From the NCBI RefSeq assembly GCF_014673495.1, contig NZ_CP051006.1, forward strand, positions 7,625,001 through 7,689,000: 64,000 bases of DNA, given 5' to 3'. Below are positions 31,305 through 39,620 of this stretch, in pieces (position 1 is the stretch's first letter; every line of letters begins with the position of its first letter). Source of the stretch: Streptomyces griseofuscus (GTDB lineage Bacteria; Actinomycetota; Actinomycetes; Streptomycetales; Streptomycetaceae). Made by a program: the position numbers and the translations under genes. Under the pieces are notes generated by a model, which saw only the letters and a list, made by a program, of their open reading frames with translations, was not told the DNA's origin and ran no database searches.

Positions 31305-31561
31305 TTCAGCCGGCGCGGCCGGCCCACGTCCTCGGCGGTGTCGGCGCGGACGGCGGCGCGCCAGTACTCGACGGCGCTCTCCATCTGGTCGAGGCTCGCG
31401 CCGTCGAACAGGTGACGCAGCCGTGGGTCCGGACGGCCGAGGGTGGCGAGACTGCTCGCCACGACGAGCAGCCTCCTGCCCGGGCGCAGCACCGGGCCGA
31501 AGCGGCGCAGGGCCGTGTGCGTGGCGGTGTTGGAGACGTCGAGGACGGCGCCGACACCTTG
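31305..31561 (-). pseudogene. Remnant of a short-chain dehydrogenase (carbonyl reductase-like)
   Basis: In the minus frame, about 85 codons read as an SDR middle-to-C-terminal segment: VLDVSNTATHTALRRFGPVL, then RPGRRLLVVASSLATLGRPD, and FDGASLDQMESAVEYWRAAV ending near PRRLNGESV. The N-terminal cofactor-binding part and the C-terminal end are missing, and the flanking codons in this frame do not look like protein. This suggests a truncated, decayed gene in the 668-base gap 31153-31820. The rest of that gap has no gene beyond the hairpin and a palindrome reported separately. Confidence 0.5.
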
Positions 31562-31693
31562 GTCGGCGCGGCGTGGCCGAGGGTGTGCCCGTGACAAGGG
31601 CGACTCGGGAAACGTCCACACCTGTCACGGTGGGAATCGGAACACCATGCGCCCAACCAAGGCGCGGCATGGGCAGTATGTGCGATTTTCTTG

Positions 31694-31705
31694 GCACATA
31701 TGTGC
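31694..31705. promoter_or_regulatory. 12-bp perfect palindrome GCACATATGTGC
   Basis: Located 116 bases before the SDR gene start, in non-coding DNA. A perfect even palindrome of this size is a plausible repressor site; no matching regulator is adjacent. AT-richer sequence around it (31675-31705) is consistent with a promoter area. Confidence 0.35.
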
Positions 31706-31820
31706 GCTGTCCGGGTCAGTCGGCCGCGAGGTGTGCGCGTTTTGTCCCACCCGCGCTTCTACGCTTCGCCACGGTCCACCGTCCGCAGCGGCCCGGAGAG
31801 GCCGAGAGAGGACTCACCCC

Positions 31821-32594
31821 ATGTCAGCTCCCGTGGTCGTCATCACCGGCGCGCTCAGCGGAATCGGGCGCGCCACCGCGCTGGCCTACGCCCGGCAGGG
31901 CGCCGACGTCGTGGTCTCGGGCCGGCACCCGGACCCCGGCAAGGAACTCACCGGGGAACTCGAAGGGCTGGGCGGCCGGGCCTTGTTCGTCCAGGCGGAT
32001 GTGCGTCTGGAGGAGGACGTCAGCGACCTCGTCGACCAGGCCGTCGACCGCTTCGGCCGGATCGACGTCGCCCTCAACAACGCCGGCACCGAGGGACGGT
32101 CCGCCCCGATCGCCGCCGTCACGGACGACGACTACGCGGCCACCTTCGACACCAACGTCAAGGGCACCCTGCTGAGCCTGAAGCACGAGTTCCGCGCCAT
32201 GCGGGAGCACGGCGGCGGCAGCATCGTCAATGTCAGCAGCGTGTACGGCCGGATGGGCTACCCGGAGGCCGCCGTGTACGCCGGCAGCAAGCACGCCGTC
32301 ATCGGCATCACCAAGGCGGCCGCCCTCGAAGGCGCCGCGCACGGCATCCGGGTGAACGCCGTCGCCCCCGGATTCACCCGGACCGGGATGTACGAGCGGG
32401 TCACCGGGGACGACCGGACGCGCGAGGCGGTCAACTCCGTGCTGCCCCTGCACCGGCCGGGCGCCCCGGAGGAGGTGGCCGACGCCGTGATCTTCCTCGG
32501 TTCCGCCCGGGCGTCGTACATCACCGGCCAGACCCTCACCCTGGACGGGGGCCTGATGGCGGGCGGGCCGCTCTTCCCCGGCCCCGGCGCCTGA
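31821..32594 (+). CDS. Short-chain dehydrogenase/reductase
   Basis: A 257-residue classical SDR. The cofactor loop is TGALSGIGRA (residues 9-18), NNAG is present in ALNNAGTEG, the catalytic Ser in IVNVSSVYGRMG, and Tyr/Lys in YAGSKHAV. The C-terminus is YITGQTLTLDGGLMAGG. The start ATG 31821 has GAGAGAGGA upstream; the longer frame is rejected. It may be an oxidoreductase of alcohols or 3-ketoacyl-type substrates. It is convergent with the radical SAM gene, and a hairpin lies between them. Confidence 0.92.
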   Translation: MSAPVVVITGALSGIGRATALAYARQGADVVVSGRHPDPGKELTGELEGLGGRALFVQADVRLEEDVSDLVDQAVDRFGRIDVALNNAGTEGRSAPIAAVTDDDYAATFDTNVKGTLLSLKHEFRAMREHGGGSIVNVSSVYGRMGYPEAAVYAGSKHAVIGITKAAALEGAAHGIRVNAVAPGFTRTGMYERVTGDDRTREAVNSVLPLHRPGAPEEVADAVIFLGSARASYITGQTLTLDGGLMAGGPLFPGPGA

Positions 32595-32640
32595 CCCGCC
32601 CTTCGGCCCGCCAGTCGCCCCCTGTCGATCCCAGTCGATT

Positions 32641-32665
32641 CACCGACTCACCGGTTCAGTCGGTG
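32641..32665. terminator. Hairpin CACCGACT-N9-AGTCGGTG between convergent genes
   Basis: Perfect 8-base arms overlap the last codons and stop of the radical SAM gene (stop 32656-32658) and lie 46 bases after the SDR stop. It probably ends transcription from both sides. Confidence 0.65.
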
Positions 32666-34683
32666 GCCGTCCCGCGCGACCTCAGTTCCGCGCCCCGGCG
32701 GCGTACCGCGCCCGGGGTGCGCAGTTCGTGGGTGAGGAGGCGGGCGGCGAGGCCCTCGCGGTCCTCGGGGGCGAGGGCGGTCACCGCGGCGATCAGCTTC
32801 TCCGCCGTCGCCTCGTCCACGGTGGCCGGGAGAGGGTTGTCCTGGCCCAGCAGGCGGGCCGTCTCCGGGTCCAGCGGGGGCACGTCCCCGGTGGGCGGGG
32901 CGAGCGGCGCCCGGCGCAGGGGCTCGGCGGCCTCCTCCGGCAACAGCTCGGCGTAGCGCGGGAGTTCGGCGTCCGAGGCGATCAGCAGCAGATGCTTGGC
33001 GATGAGGGCGGCTTCGGGGAAGGGGGTGCGTACGGCGAGCGGTGCCAGGGTCTCGGGGGACAGACCGAGGACGCAGCCCGCGTGCAGCAGCACCTCACGG
33101 ACCCGGGTCGCGGCGGGTGCCTCGGGCAGCAGGGCGCCGGTGCGGGTGAGGAACCCGGCGACGGTCTTCTCCGCGGCTGTGCCGTCGAGCTGCTCGGTGC
33201 CCTGGTAGTAGCGCGTCAAGTAGGCGTACCACCAGGCGAGTTGAACCTCGTACAGCTCGGCGACCACCGACTCGTACGCCTCCTGCGGCAGCAGCTCGCG
33301 CAGGGCCGGGACCAACTCGCGATAGACGAGTCGGATCCAGGTGTGCGGGGAGCGCTGGATGCCCCAGCACTCGCCGTGCGCGTAGTCCCCGATCAGCTCG
33401 GCGACGCTCAGCTCGCCGGCGGCGAACTCGGAGCGCACCCCGGTGCCGGTGGTCTCGAAGCGGTAGAAGTGGTCGGCGGACTCCGGGGGCCGGGGCGTGG
33501 GCAGCGCCTGGTCGATCAGATGCTCCAACTCCGAGTAGCGGGAGTGGAGTTGTTCGAGGTCGAGGGGCAGGCGCGGGAAGAGCGGGTCGGTGAACTGCCG
33601 CTTGAACTTGGCGATCTCCTCCGACAGCGCCTGGTAGAGGAAGACCTTGTCGAAGCGGTGGCTGAACGACAGCCCGATGTACGGGAAGACGGTGCAGCTG
33701 CGGCACTCCGAGCGGTGGCCGACCTCCTCGTCGCGCACCCGCAGGAACTCGGGGTCCTCGACCAGTTCGCGCAACGGGCGGTCCCAGGCGACCGAGTTGT
33801 CGAAGGCGTGGTAGCAGGGCAGGACCAGGCGCCCGTCGGGGCCGACGGTCAGGATCCGCTTGTTGGCGTAGCAGTCGGTGGGCGCGGTCGGGTCCAGGGT
33901 CTCCATGTACTTGCGGAAGTGCAGGTTGACCAGTGCGTACGGCTGATGCAGCAGCCGTATCAGCTGCTCGGCGATCGGACCGCCGGTCGGTTCCGACTCG
34001 TCCATCCGTCCGGCGCGGCCCGCCGTGGCGTCCGCGAGCGGCTTGCCGTTCTGCTCGATCAGCTTCAGCTTGCGGGCGGTCCGGTTGGTGTCGCGGACGG
34101 TGTCCTGCTCGTCGAAGTACTCGAACATCCCGGAGAAGTAGACGGTGGTCCGGTTCTCGTGCGCGAAGCGCAGCAGGTCCGGTATCTCGTCGACGTTCTC
34201 CCGGGTCACCACGCAGATCAGCTTGAGGTTGCCGCTGCCGGTGGCGACGACCTTCTGGATGACGTCGAGGGCCCGGTCCAGGGTGGGTACGCCCCGGATC
34301 TGCCGGTAGCGGTCGGGCCGCAGGGTGTCCAGGGAGACGTTCATGGTGTCGACGTAGGGCACGATCGCCTCGATGTGCTGGGCGAAGCGGATGCCGTTGC
34401 TGGTGATCTCCACGGCCATGCCGAGCGACTTGGCATGCTGCACGATGCCGTCGATGTGCGGGTGCAGCACCGGCTCGCCGCCGGTGAAGTCGACGTAGCG
34501 CACCCCGAGTTCGTACAGCTCGTCCAGGATCTGGCGGCCCCGCTCCAGGGTGAGTTCCTCGTAGCCCTTGAACTTGTCGTCCTGCCAGACGTTGCAGTAG
34601 CCGCAGAGCGAGTTGCAGCGGAAGGTGATGTAGAAGCGGGCCGAGGTCAGTCGGCCCCGGTCGGTGGTGGTGCTCGCGGTCAC
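32656..34683 (-). CDS. Radical SAM protein with SPASM/twitch-like cysteines and long C-terminal extension
   Basis: The product is 675 residues. The radical SAM [4Fe-4S] motif CNSLCGYC is at 23-30 and the SAM-binding GGEP motif at 68-71. Further cysteines at 271, 290, 327 and 330 (CYANKRI, VLPCYHAF, ECRSC) fit an auxiliary cluster of SPASM or twitch type. Residues from about 350 to 675 form a mostly helical domain I cannot assign. It is the last gene of the second cyclitol operon, 84 bases after the aldo/keto reductase gene. Possible roles are C-C or C-O rearrangement, epimerisation or dehydrogenation of a sugar-like substrate; SPASM proteins also modify peptides, but no precursor peptide is visible nearby. 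Confidence 0.85.
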   Translation of the reverse strand: MTASTTTDRGRLTSARFYITFRCNSLCGYCNVWQDDKFKGYEELTLERGRQILDELYELGVRYVDFTGGEPVLHPHIDGIVQHAKSLGMAVEITSNGIRFAQHIEAIVPYVDTMNVSLDTLRPDRYRQIRGVPTLDRALDVIQKVVATGSGNLKLICVVTRENVDEIPDLLRFAHENRTTVYFSGMFEYFDEQDTVRDTNRTARKLKLIEQNGKPLADATAGRAGRMDESEPTGGPIAEQLIRLLHQPYALVNLHFRKYMETLDPTAPTDCYANKRILTVGPDGRLVLPCYHAFDNSVAWDRPLRELVEDPEFLRVRDEEVGHRSECRSCTVFPYIGLSFSHRFDKVFLYQALSEEIAKFKRQFTDPLFPRLPLDLEQLHSRYSELEHLIDQALPTPRPPESADHFYRFETTGTGVRSEFAAGELSVAELIGDYAHGECWGIQRSPHTWIRLVYRELVPALRELLPQEAYESVVAELYEVQLAWWYAYLTRYYQGTEQLDGTAAEKTVAGFLTRTGALLPEAPAATRVREVLLHAGCVLGLSPETLAPLAVRTPFPEAALIAKHLLLIASDAELPRYAELLPEEAAEPLRRAPLAPPTGDVPPLDPETARLLGQDNPLPATVDEATAEKLIAAVTALAPEDREGLAARLLTHELRTPGAVRRRGAELRSRGTATD

Positions 34684-34767
34684 GGTCGGTACTCCGTCGG
34701 TCGGCAGGGCGGGGGAGAGTGGATGAGAGGTCCCCGGTGGGGGAGGCGGCGGCTGGGGGCCGGTTCG

Positions 34768-35727
34768 TCAGGGCAGGGGGGTGCCCCGCGCCGTGATCCA
34801 CAGCTCGTACCACTCCTCGTGCGTGAGGTCCGGTGCGCGCAGGGCCGCGTCCCGGCAGGCGCGGATCCGGTCGGGGCGGCTGGTGCCGATCACCGGGACG
34901 ATGCCGGCGGGGTGGCGGGCCAGCCACCACAGCAGGACCGTCTCGGGCGTGGTGTCCTTGCCCCGGGCCAGCCGGCGCAGCAGCTCGGCGGTGGGGGAGT
35001 CGGCGTCCCCGGTGTAGCGGCCACGGGCCAGGGCGCCCCACGCCTGGAGCTGGATCCCCCGGTCGACGCACGCTTCGAGGGTCCCCTCGGGGAAACCGTT
35101 GGACGTGGCCGCCGAGGTGTTGAGCAGCACCCCCGCCTCGACCCAGTCGCGCCGGGCCAGGCTCATCTCCAGCTGGTTCGCCACCAGCGGAAGTTCCAGC
35201 CGTGACTGGAGCTGCCCGATCTGCGCGGCGCTCATGTTGGAGACGCCGAAGCGGCGCACCAGCCCCTGCCGGTGCAGCTCGCGCAGGGCGGCGGCGATCT
35301 CGTCGGGGCCGGTCAGCGGGTCGGGGCGGTGCAGCAGCAGGGTGTCGATCACCTCGGTGCGCAGCCGGGCGAGGCTCTCCTCGACCCGGTGGAGGATCGA
35401 GTCCCCGCGCAGGTCGTAGCGGCCCGGCCGGTCGCCCTCGGCGAGCCGGATCCCGCACTTGGTCTGCACGGTGATCCGCTCCCGCAGTCCCGGCGTCCGG
35501 GCCAGGACCTCGCCGAACACGGACTCCGACGTGCCGAACCGGTAGATGTCCGCGAGGTCGAAGACGGTGATCCCGCACTCCAGCGCGGTCTCCACGGCGG
35601 CCTGCGCCCGGTCGACGTCCTCGGCGGTGTACGGCGTGCGGTCCCAGCCGCCGCCGAGCCCCATGCAGCCGTAGATCAGCCGCGCCTCGGGAGCGCGGGC
35701 GGCGGGATCGGTGGATACGGTCGTCAA
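34768..35727 (-). CDS. Aldo/keto reductase (cyclitol cluster)
   Basis: A 319-residue AKR. The catalytic set is present: Asp and Tyr in FDLADIYRFG, Lys in VQTKCGIRL and His in DTLLLHRPD. The C-terminal cofactor region is VPVIGTSRPDRIRACRD. It resembles the YdhF group. The start is TTG 35727, chosen because GGAGG lies about 8 bases upstream and TTGA overlaps the stop of the GMC gene. In this context it may reduce a ketone on the cyclitol or sugar intermediate. Confidence 0.85.
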   Translation of the reverse strand: MTTVSTDPAARAPEARLIYGCMGLGGGWDRTPYTAEDVDRAQAAVETALECGITVFDLADIYRFGTSESVFGEVLARTPGLRERITVQTKCGIRLAEGDRPGRYDLRGDSILHRVEESLARLRTEVIDTLLLHRPDPLTGPDEIAAALRELHRQGLVRRFGVSNMSAAQIGQLQSRLELPLVANQLEMSLARRDWVEAGVLLNTSAATSNGFPEGTLEACVDRGIQLQAWGALARGRYTGDADSPTAELLRRLARGKDTTPETVLLWWLARHPAGIVPVIGTSRPDRIRACRDAALRAPDLTHEEWYELWITARGTPLP

Positions 35728-37220
35728 CGGGCCGCCTCCTTCAGGGCGTCGGCGAGCAGTTCGGCGGCGGCGAGCACCGGGAGCTGGGTGTTGGCCGCGG
35801 GGGCGGAGGGGAGCACGGAGGCGTCGGCGACGCACAGATTGGGCACGCCGTGCACCCGGCCCGTGCCGTCGGTGACCGCCAGCGGATCGGCCGCGGGGCC
35901 CATGGCGCAGGTGCCGACGGGGTGCCAGTAGGTGCCGAGCCGGCCCCGCAGTTCGGCGTCGGTCAGCTCGGACGCAGGGGCACCGGAGGCGGCGCCGGCC
36001 AGCGGGGCGAGCACCGAGGTGGCGGCGAGCCGTTCGACGATCTCCAGGCCCTCCCGCAGCACCGCCGCGTCCCGGCCGTCCGGGTCGGTGAGGAACCCGG
36101 GGTCGATGTCGAGGGGTTCGGCGGGGTCGGCCGAGCGCAGCCGGACCCGGCCCCGGGAGGCGGGCTTCATCAGGAACGCGGAGATCCCGGCCTCGTACTC
36201 GCCCGGCGGCAGGCTGCCGAAGAGCGGGTCACCGGCGGAGGGCAGGATGTGCAGGTCCCAGCCGTCCGTCGGGCAGTGCGTGCTGGCCGCCCGGATCAGC
36301 ATCCGGCTGACGTACAGCTCGCCCTCCTTCTCCCGCGCGGCCAGTGCCGCGTTGAGGTCCGGGGTCGGGGCCAGGGGGACGAACACACCGGGCTGGTCGG
36401 ACAGGTTGGCGCCGACGCCCGGCAGGTCCACCTCGGCCCGCAGGCCCCGCGCGCGCAGCTCGTCCGCGGGGCCGATGCCGCTGCGCAGCAGCAGCCCGGG
36501 CGAGCCGAAGGTGCCGCAGGCGAGGACGTAGGTGTCGGCGGTCAGCGTCTCGCGCCGTCCGTCCCTGATGACCTCTGCGCCGACGACCCGGCCGCCGTCG
36601 AGCACCAGCCGGTCCGCCGTCGCCTCGCCGAGGACGCTGAGGTTGGCGCGGGTGCGGGCCGGCCCGAGATAGCCGAAGGCCGCGTTCCAGCGCAGCCCGT
36701 CGAGCGCGTTGAGCAGCGGGGTACCGCAGCCGGGGGAGCCCGGGGCGCCCATGTCCACGTCCGGGTAACCGAGTTCACGGGCGCCGGCGAGCGCAGCGCG
36801 TGCCCAGACGCTGAACTCCCGCTCGGGCACGGGCCGTAGCCGCATGGCGGTGACGGCCCGCTCCCGGTACGGCGCCATGGCGGCGGCCGACCAGCGGGGG
36901 CCGCCGGCCCGGGTCCACTCGGTGTGGTCGGCGGCCGAACCCCAGGTGTGCCAGCAGCCGTTGACGCAGGAGGAGCCGCCGAGGACCCGGGCGCGCAGCC
37001 GGTGCACGGCGACCCCGCGCTCCCACATGTGGTCGCGGGGCAGGGCGTGCGCGTCACGCAGCGAGCGCGGCCAGGTGTCCGGGTCGGCGCCGTGGTCGGG
37101 TCCGGCCTCCACCAGGCACACCGTGCGGGCGGGGTCCTCGCTGAGCCGCGCGGCGAGCACACAGCCCGCCACCCCGCCGCCGAGCACCAGCACGTCGTGG
37201 TGGCCCATGACAGGGCTCAT
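35724..37220 (-). CDS. GMC-family FAD oxidoreductase
   Basis: A 498-residue glucose-methanol-choline oxidoreductase. FAD-binding GGGVAGCVLAARL lies near residue 14 and the second FAD segment VLGGSSCVNGCWHTWG near 80. The C-terminal catalytic pair is His 433 (HPVGTCAMG) and Asn 477 (APAANTQLP). Such enzymes oxidise alcohols of sugars and polyols. In this operon it is well placed to oxidise a cyclitol hydroxyl to the ketone needed for transamination. It overlaps the kinase gene upstream and the aldo/keto reductase gene downstream by 4 bases each. Confidence 0.9.
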   Translation of the reverse strand: MSPVMGHHDVLVLGGGVAGCVLAARLSEDPARTVCLVEAGPDHGADPDTWPRSLRDAHALPRDHMWERGVAVHRLRARVLGGSSCVNGCWHTWGSAADHTEWTRAGGPRWSAAAMAPYRERAVTAMRLRPVPEREFSVWARAALAGARELGYPDVDMGAPGSPGCGTPLLNALDGLRWNAAFGYLGPARTRANLSVLGEATADRLVLDGGRVVGAEVIRDGRRETLTADTYVLACGTFGSPGLLLRSGIGPADELRARGLRAEVDLPGVGANLSDQPGVFVPLAPTPDLNAALAAREKEGELYVSRMLIRAASTHCPTDGWDLHILPSAGDPLFGSLPPGEYEAGISAFLMKPASRGRVRLRSADPAEPLDIDPGFLTDPDGRDAAVLREGLEIVERLAATSVLAPLAGAASGAPASELTDAELRGRLGTYWHPVGTCAMGPAADPLAVTDGTGRVHGVPNLCVADASVLPSAPAANTQLPVLAAAELLADALKEAAR

Positions 37221-38152
37221 CCGCTCACCTTGGCGGCCTGCTCGTCGGCGTCCGACTCGGTGACCCGGGCGAGGAGTTGGTCCCGCGAGATGGCGTCGGC
37301 GCGCGTCGAGGGCACGGTGCAGGCGTGGGCGCCCGCGATCGCGCCGTAGCGGGCGCAGCGCAGCGGGTCCAGGCCGTCCAGCCAGCCCAGCAGGAAGGCG
37401 GCGGCGAAGGCGTCGCCCGCGCCGTTGGAGTCCACGACGGGCGACGGCGGGGCAATGGCGGGCACATGGGTCAGCTCGCCGTCGACCAGCAGGTAGGCGC
37501 CCTCGGCACCCGCGGTGGCCACGACGATCCGGGCCCGGCCGCGCGCCGCGATGTCCCGCATGGTGTGTTCCGGGTCGGCCAGCGCCGTGGTGGACAGGAA
37601 GACCAGGTCGGCGGCGAGCGCGAAGGGCTCGTGGTACGGGTTGACGCCGTCCCAGTTGTGGAGGTCCGTCGAGACGGTCAGCCCGGCTTCGCGCAGCACC
37701 GGCAGGGCGTACGAGCAGGGGTGGGTGATGACCACATGCGCGTGCCGGCTGCTCGCGGCGAGGGCGCGCAGGGTGTCCTCGGGCAGCCGGTCGGACTCCT
37801 GGCTGCGGGTGTCGTCGTACAGGGACAGCCGGCGCCCGTCCGGGCCGACCAGGTTGACCGCGCGCTTGGTGCCGGCGGCCGAGGGCACATCGGTGAGCGG
37901 GATGCCCCGGTCCCGGTGCAGCGCGCGCACCAGATCGCCCTCCGGGTCGGCGCCGACCAGGTCGATGTGGTGGGCGCGCAGACCCAGGGCGCTGACCCCG
38001 AGCGCGACGAAGTCGCCGCTCTGCCCGGCGCGGGTCACGATGCCCGGCCGGATCATGTAGCTGTCGGCGTAGGGGACCGGCAGTTCCGGCACATGGACGA
38101 CGGTGTCCACGCCCGCGCCGCCCAGGACGAGGACGTCGGTCTCGGTGGTCAT
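37217..38152 (-). CDS. PfkB-family carbohydrate kinase
   Basis: A 311-residue ribokinase-like kinase. The N-terminal substrate side has VLVLGGAGVDTVVHVPELP and AGQSGDFVALG; the anion hole is DSNGAGDAFAAAF with GAGDAF at 244-249. Members phosphorylate sugars, nucleosides or polyols. ATG 38152 was chosen; the longer frame is not supported. It heads the second cyclitol operon, with a CTTGC-N11-GCAAG operator about 72 bases upstream. It could phosphorylate the cyclitol. Confidence 0.9.
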   Translation of the reverse strand: MTTETDVLVLGGAGVDTVVHVPELPVPYADSYMIRPGIVTRAGQSGDFVALGVSALGLRAHHIDLVGADPEGDLVRALHRDRGIPLTDVPSAAGTKRAVNLVGPDGRRLSLYDDTRSQESDRLPEDTLRALAASSRHAHVVITHPCSYALPVLREAGLTVSTDLHNWDGVNPYHEPFALAADLVFLSTTALADPEHTMRDIAARGRARIVVATAGAEGAYLLVDGELTHVPAIAPPSPVVDSNGAGDAFAAAFLLGWLDGLDPLRCARYGAIAGAHACTVPSTRADAISRDQLLARVTESDADEQAAKVSG

Positions 38153-38216
38153 GGCAGTCGGCTCGATTCTCTCGCGTCGCTCGGGTTGGTGAGTCAAGCA
38201 GTCACCCACCCGGCTG

Positions 38217-38244
38217 GCAAGAACTTGCAGCAATTTTCAGCAAG
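38217..38244. promoter_or_regulatory. MalR/Reg1-like operator at the head of operon 2
   Basis: The half-sites are GCAAG (38217-38221), CTTGC (38224-38228) and GCAAG (38240-38244). The last two form an imperfect palindrome, CTTGC-N11-GCAAG, with inner AGCAATTTTCA. The same pattern and spacing occurs at 51897-51917 before operon 1. It resembles the repeats in Streptomyces amylase and maltose promoters bound by the LacI-type repressor MalR/Reg1. Confidence 0.65.
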
Positions 38245-38280
38245 TTGCACCAGTGGATGGGTCCCCGCGCAGGCATGCGT

Positions 38281-39078
38281 TCAGGGGAACAGGCGTTCAA
38301 GGACGGCCGCGACGCCGTCCTCCTCGTTGCCGGGCGCGATCTCGTCGGCGTGGCGCTTGAGTTCGGGGTGGGCGTTGCCCATCGCGACGCCGTGCCCGGC
38401 CCAGGCGAGCATCGGGATGTCGTTGGGCATGTCCCCGAACGCGACCGTGCCCGCGGCGTCGAAACCCAGCCGGTGCCCGGCCGCAGCGAGACCGCTCGCC
38501 TTGTCCACCCCGTCGGGCAGCAGCTCCACCATGCCCTCACCGGAATGGGTGACCCCGATCAGCCCGGCGCACGCGGAGAGCGCCAGCGCGGCGAGGGAGT
38601 CGTCGTCCAGCGTCCGGCTGCGGATGAGGACCTTCTCCACGGGCCGCGCCCACAGCCCCGCCGCGTCCTCGACCAGCCGCCAGCCGTGCCGCACCCGCTC
38701 GCCGAAACCCGGCGTGACCAGGAACTCCCCGGCGAGCCCCGCGGTCACCACGCCGAGCGCGAGGGGGCCCGCCGCCTCGGTGATCCGCGCCACCAGCGCC
38801 CGTACGACGTCCCGGTCGAGGGTCGCCGAGGACAGCAGCCGGTCGGCGCCGACGTCGTACAGCTGCGCCCCCTGCCCGCAGATCGCGAGCCCCCGGTAGC
38901 CGAGCGGGGCCAGCAGGCTCCGGCAGCCCGCGGCCGGCCGGCCGGTCACCACCAGGTGCCGGGCGCCGCGGGTGGCGGCCAGGGCGAGCGCGGCCCTGGT
39001 GCGCGGGGAGACGGTGAGGTCGCCGCGCAGCAGGGTGCCGTCGAGGTCGGTGGCGACGACCGTGTACCGGGGCGTCAT
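38281..39078 (-). CDS. HAD-superfamily (Cof-type) phosphatase
   Basis: A 265-residue Cof-like HAD hydrolase. Motif I is VVATDLDGTLLRGD (nucleophile in DLDGT), motif II VVTGRPAA, and the C-terminal motifs III/IV are DKASGLAAAGHRLG and VAFGDMPNDIPMLAWAG. It would dephosphorylate a sugar or cyclitol phosphate, possibly trimming an intermediate before or after glycosyl transfer. ATG 39078 overlaps the NUDIX stop as ATGA. It is the last gene of the long operon 51790-38281. Confidence 0.9.
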   Translation of the reverse strand: MTPRYTVVATDLDGTLLRGDLTVSPRTRAALALAATRGARHLVVTGRPAAGCRSLLAPLGYRGLAICGQGAQLYDVGADRLLSSATLDRDVVRALVARITEAAGPLALGVVTAGLAGEFLVTPGFGERVRHGWRLVEDAAGLWARPVEKVLIRSRTLDDDSLAALALSACAGLIGVTHSGEGMVELLPDGVDKASGLAAAGHRLGFDAAGTVAFGDMPNDIPMLAWAGHGVAMGNAHPELKRHADEIAPGNEEDGVAAVLERLFP

Positions 39079-39620
39079 CCCGCCCCGCCCCGGTGCAGAT
39101 CCAGCAGGGTGTACGCGGCCAGGGTCGCCGCGTCCGTGATCCGCCCGGAGCGGACGAGGTCGCGCCACTCGGTCGGAGCCGCCCGGCACTGGCGCATGTC
39201 CGCCTCGGTGGCCTCGCGTTCGGGCGGGCCCTGCGTCAACTCCTCGGCGAGGAACACGTTGCAGCCCTGGCTGGCATAGCCGTAGGCGACATGCACCATG
39301 CCCAGGTACGTCATCCGGGCGGCCCGCAGCCCGGTCTCCTCGCGCAGCTCGGCGCGGGCCAGTTCGAGCGGTGGCGCGCCCGCGTGTCCGGCGGGCCAGG
39401 AGCCCTGCGGGAACTCCCAGTAGCGGCCCGCGACGGGGTAGCGGTACTGCTCGACCAGATGCAGGGCGCCGTCCTCGTCCCGGGGGATCACCAGGGCGTA
39501 GTCCGGCTTGTCCACGACGCCGTACACGCCCTCGCTGCCGTCGGGGCGCCGGATGTCGTCCTCCCGGACGCTCATCCACGCGTTGCGGTAGACCTCGCGG
39601 GAACTGACGGTACGGATCAC
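39075..39620 (-). CDS. NUDIX hydrolase
   Basis: A 181-residue NUDIX protein resembling ADP-ribose/ADP-sugar pyrophosphatases. The NUDIX helix is LELARAELREETGLRA, following FPQGSWPAGH, with YLGMVHVAYGYASQ after it. In a sugar-nucleotide cluster it may hydrolyse an NDP-cyclitol or NDP-sugar, giving turnover or proofreading. The start GTG 39620 overlaps the SDR stop (GTGA). Confidence 0.88.
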   Translation of the reverse strand: MIRTVSSREVYRNAWMSVREDDIRRPDGSEGVYGVVDKPDYALVIPRDEDGALHLVEQYRYPVAGRYWEFPQGSWPAGHAGAPPLELARAELREETGLRAARMTYLGMVHVAYGYASQGCNVFLAEELTQGPPEREATEADMRQCRAAPTEWRDLVRSGRITDAATLAAYTLLDLHRGGAG

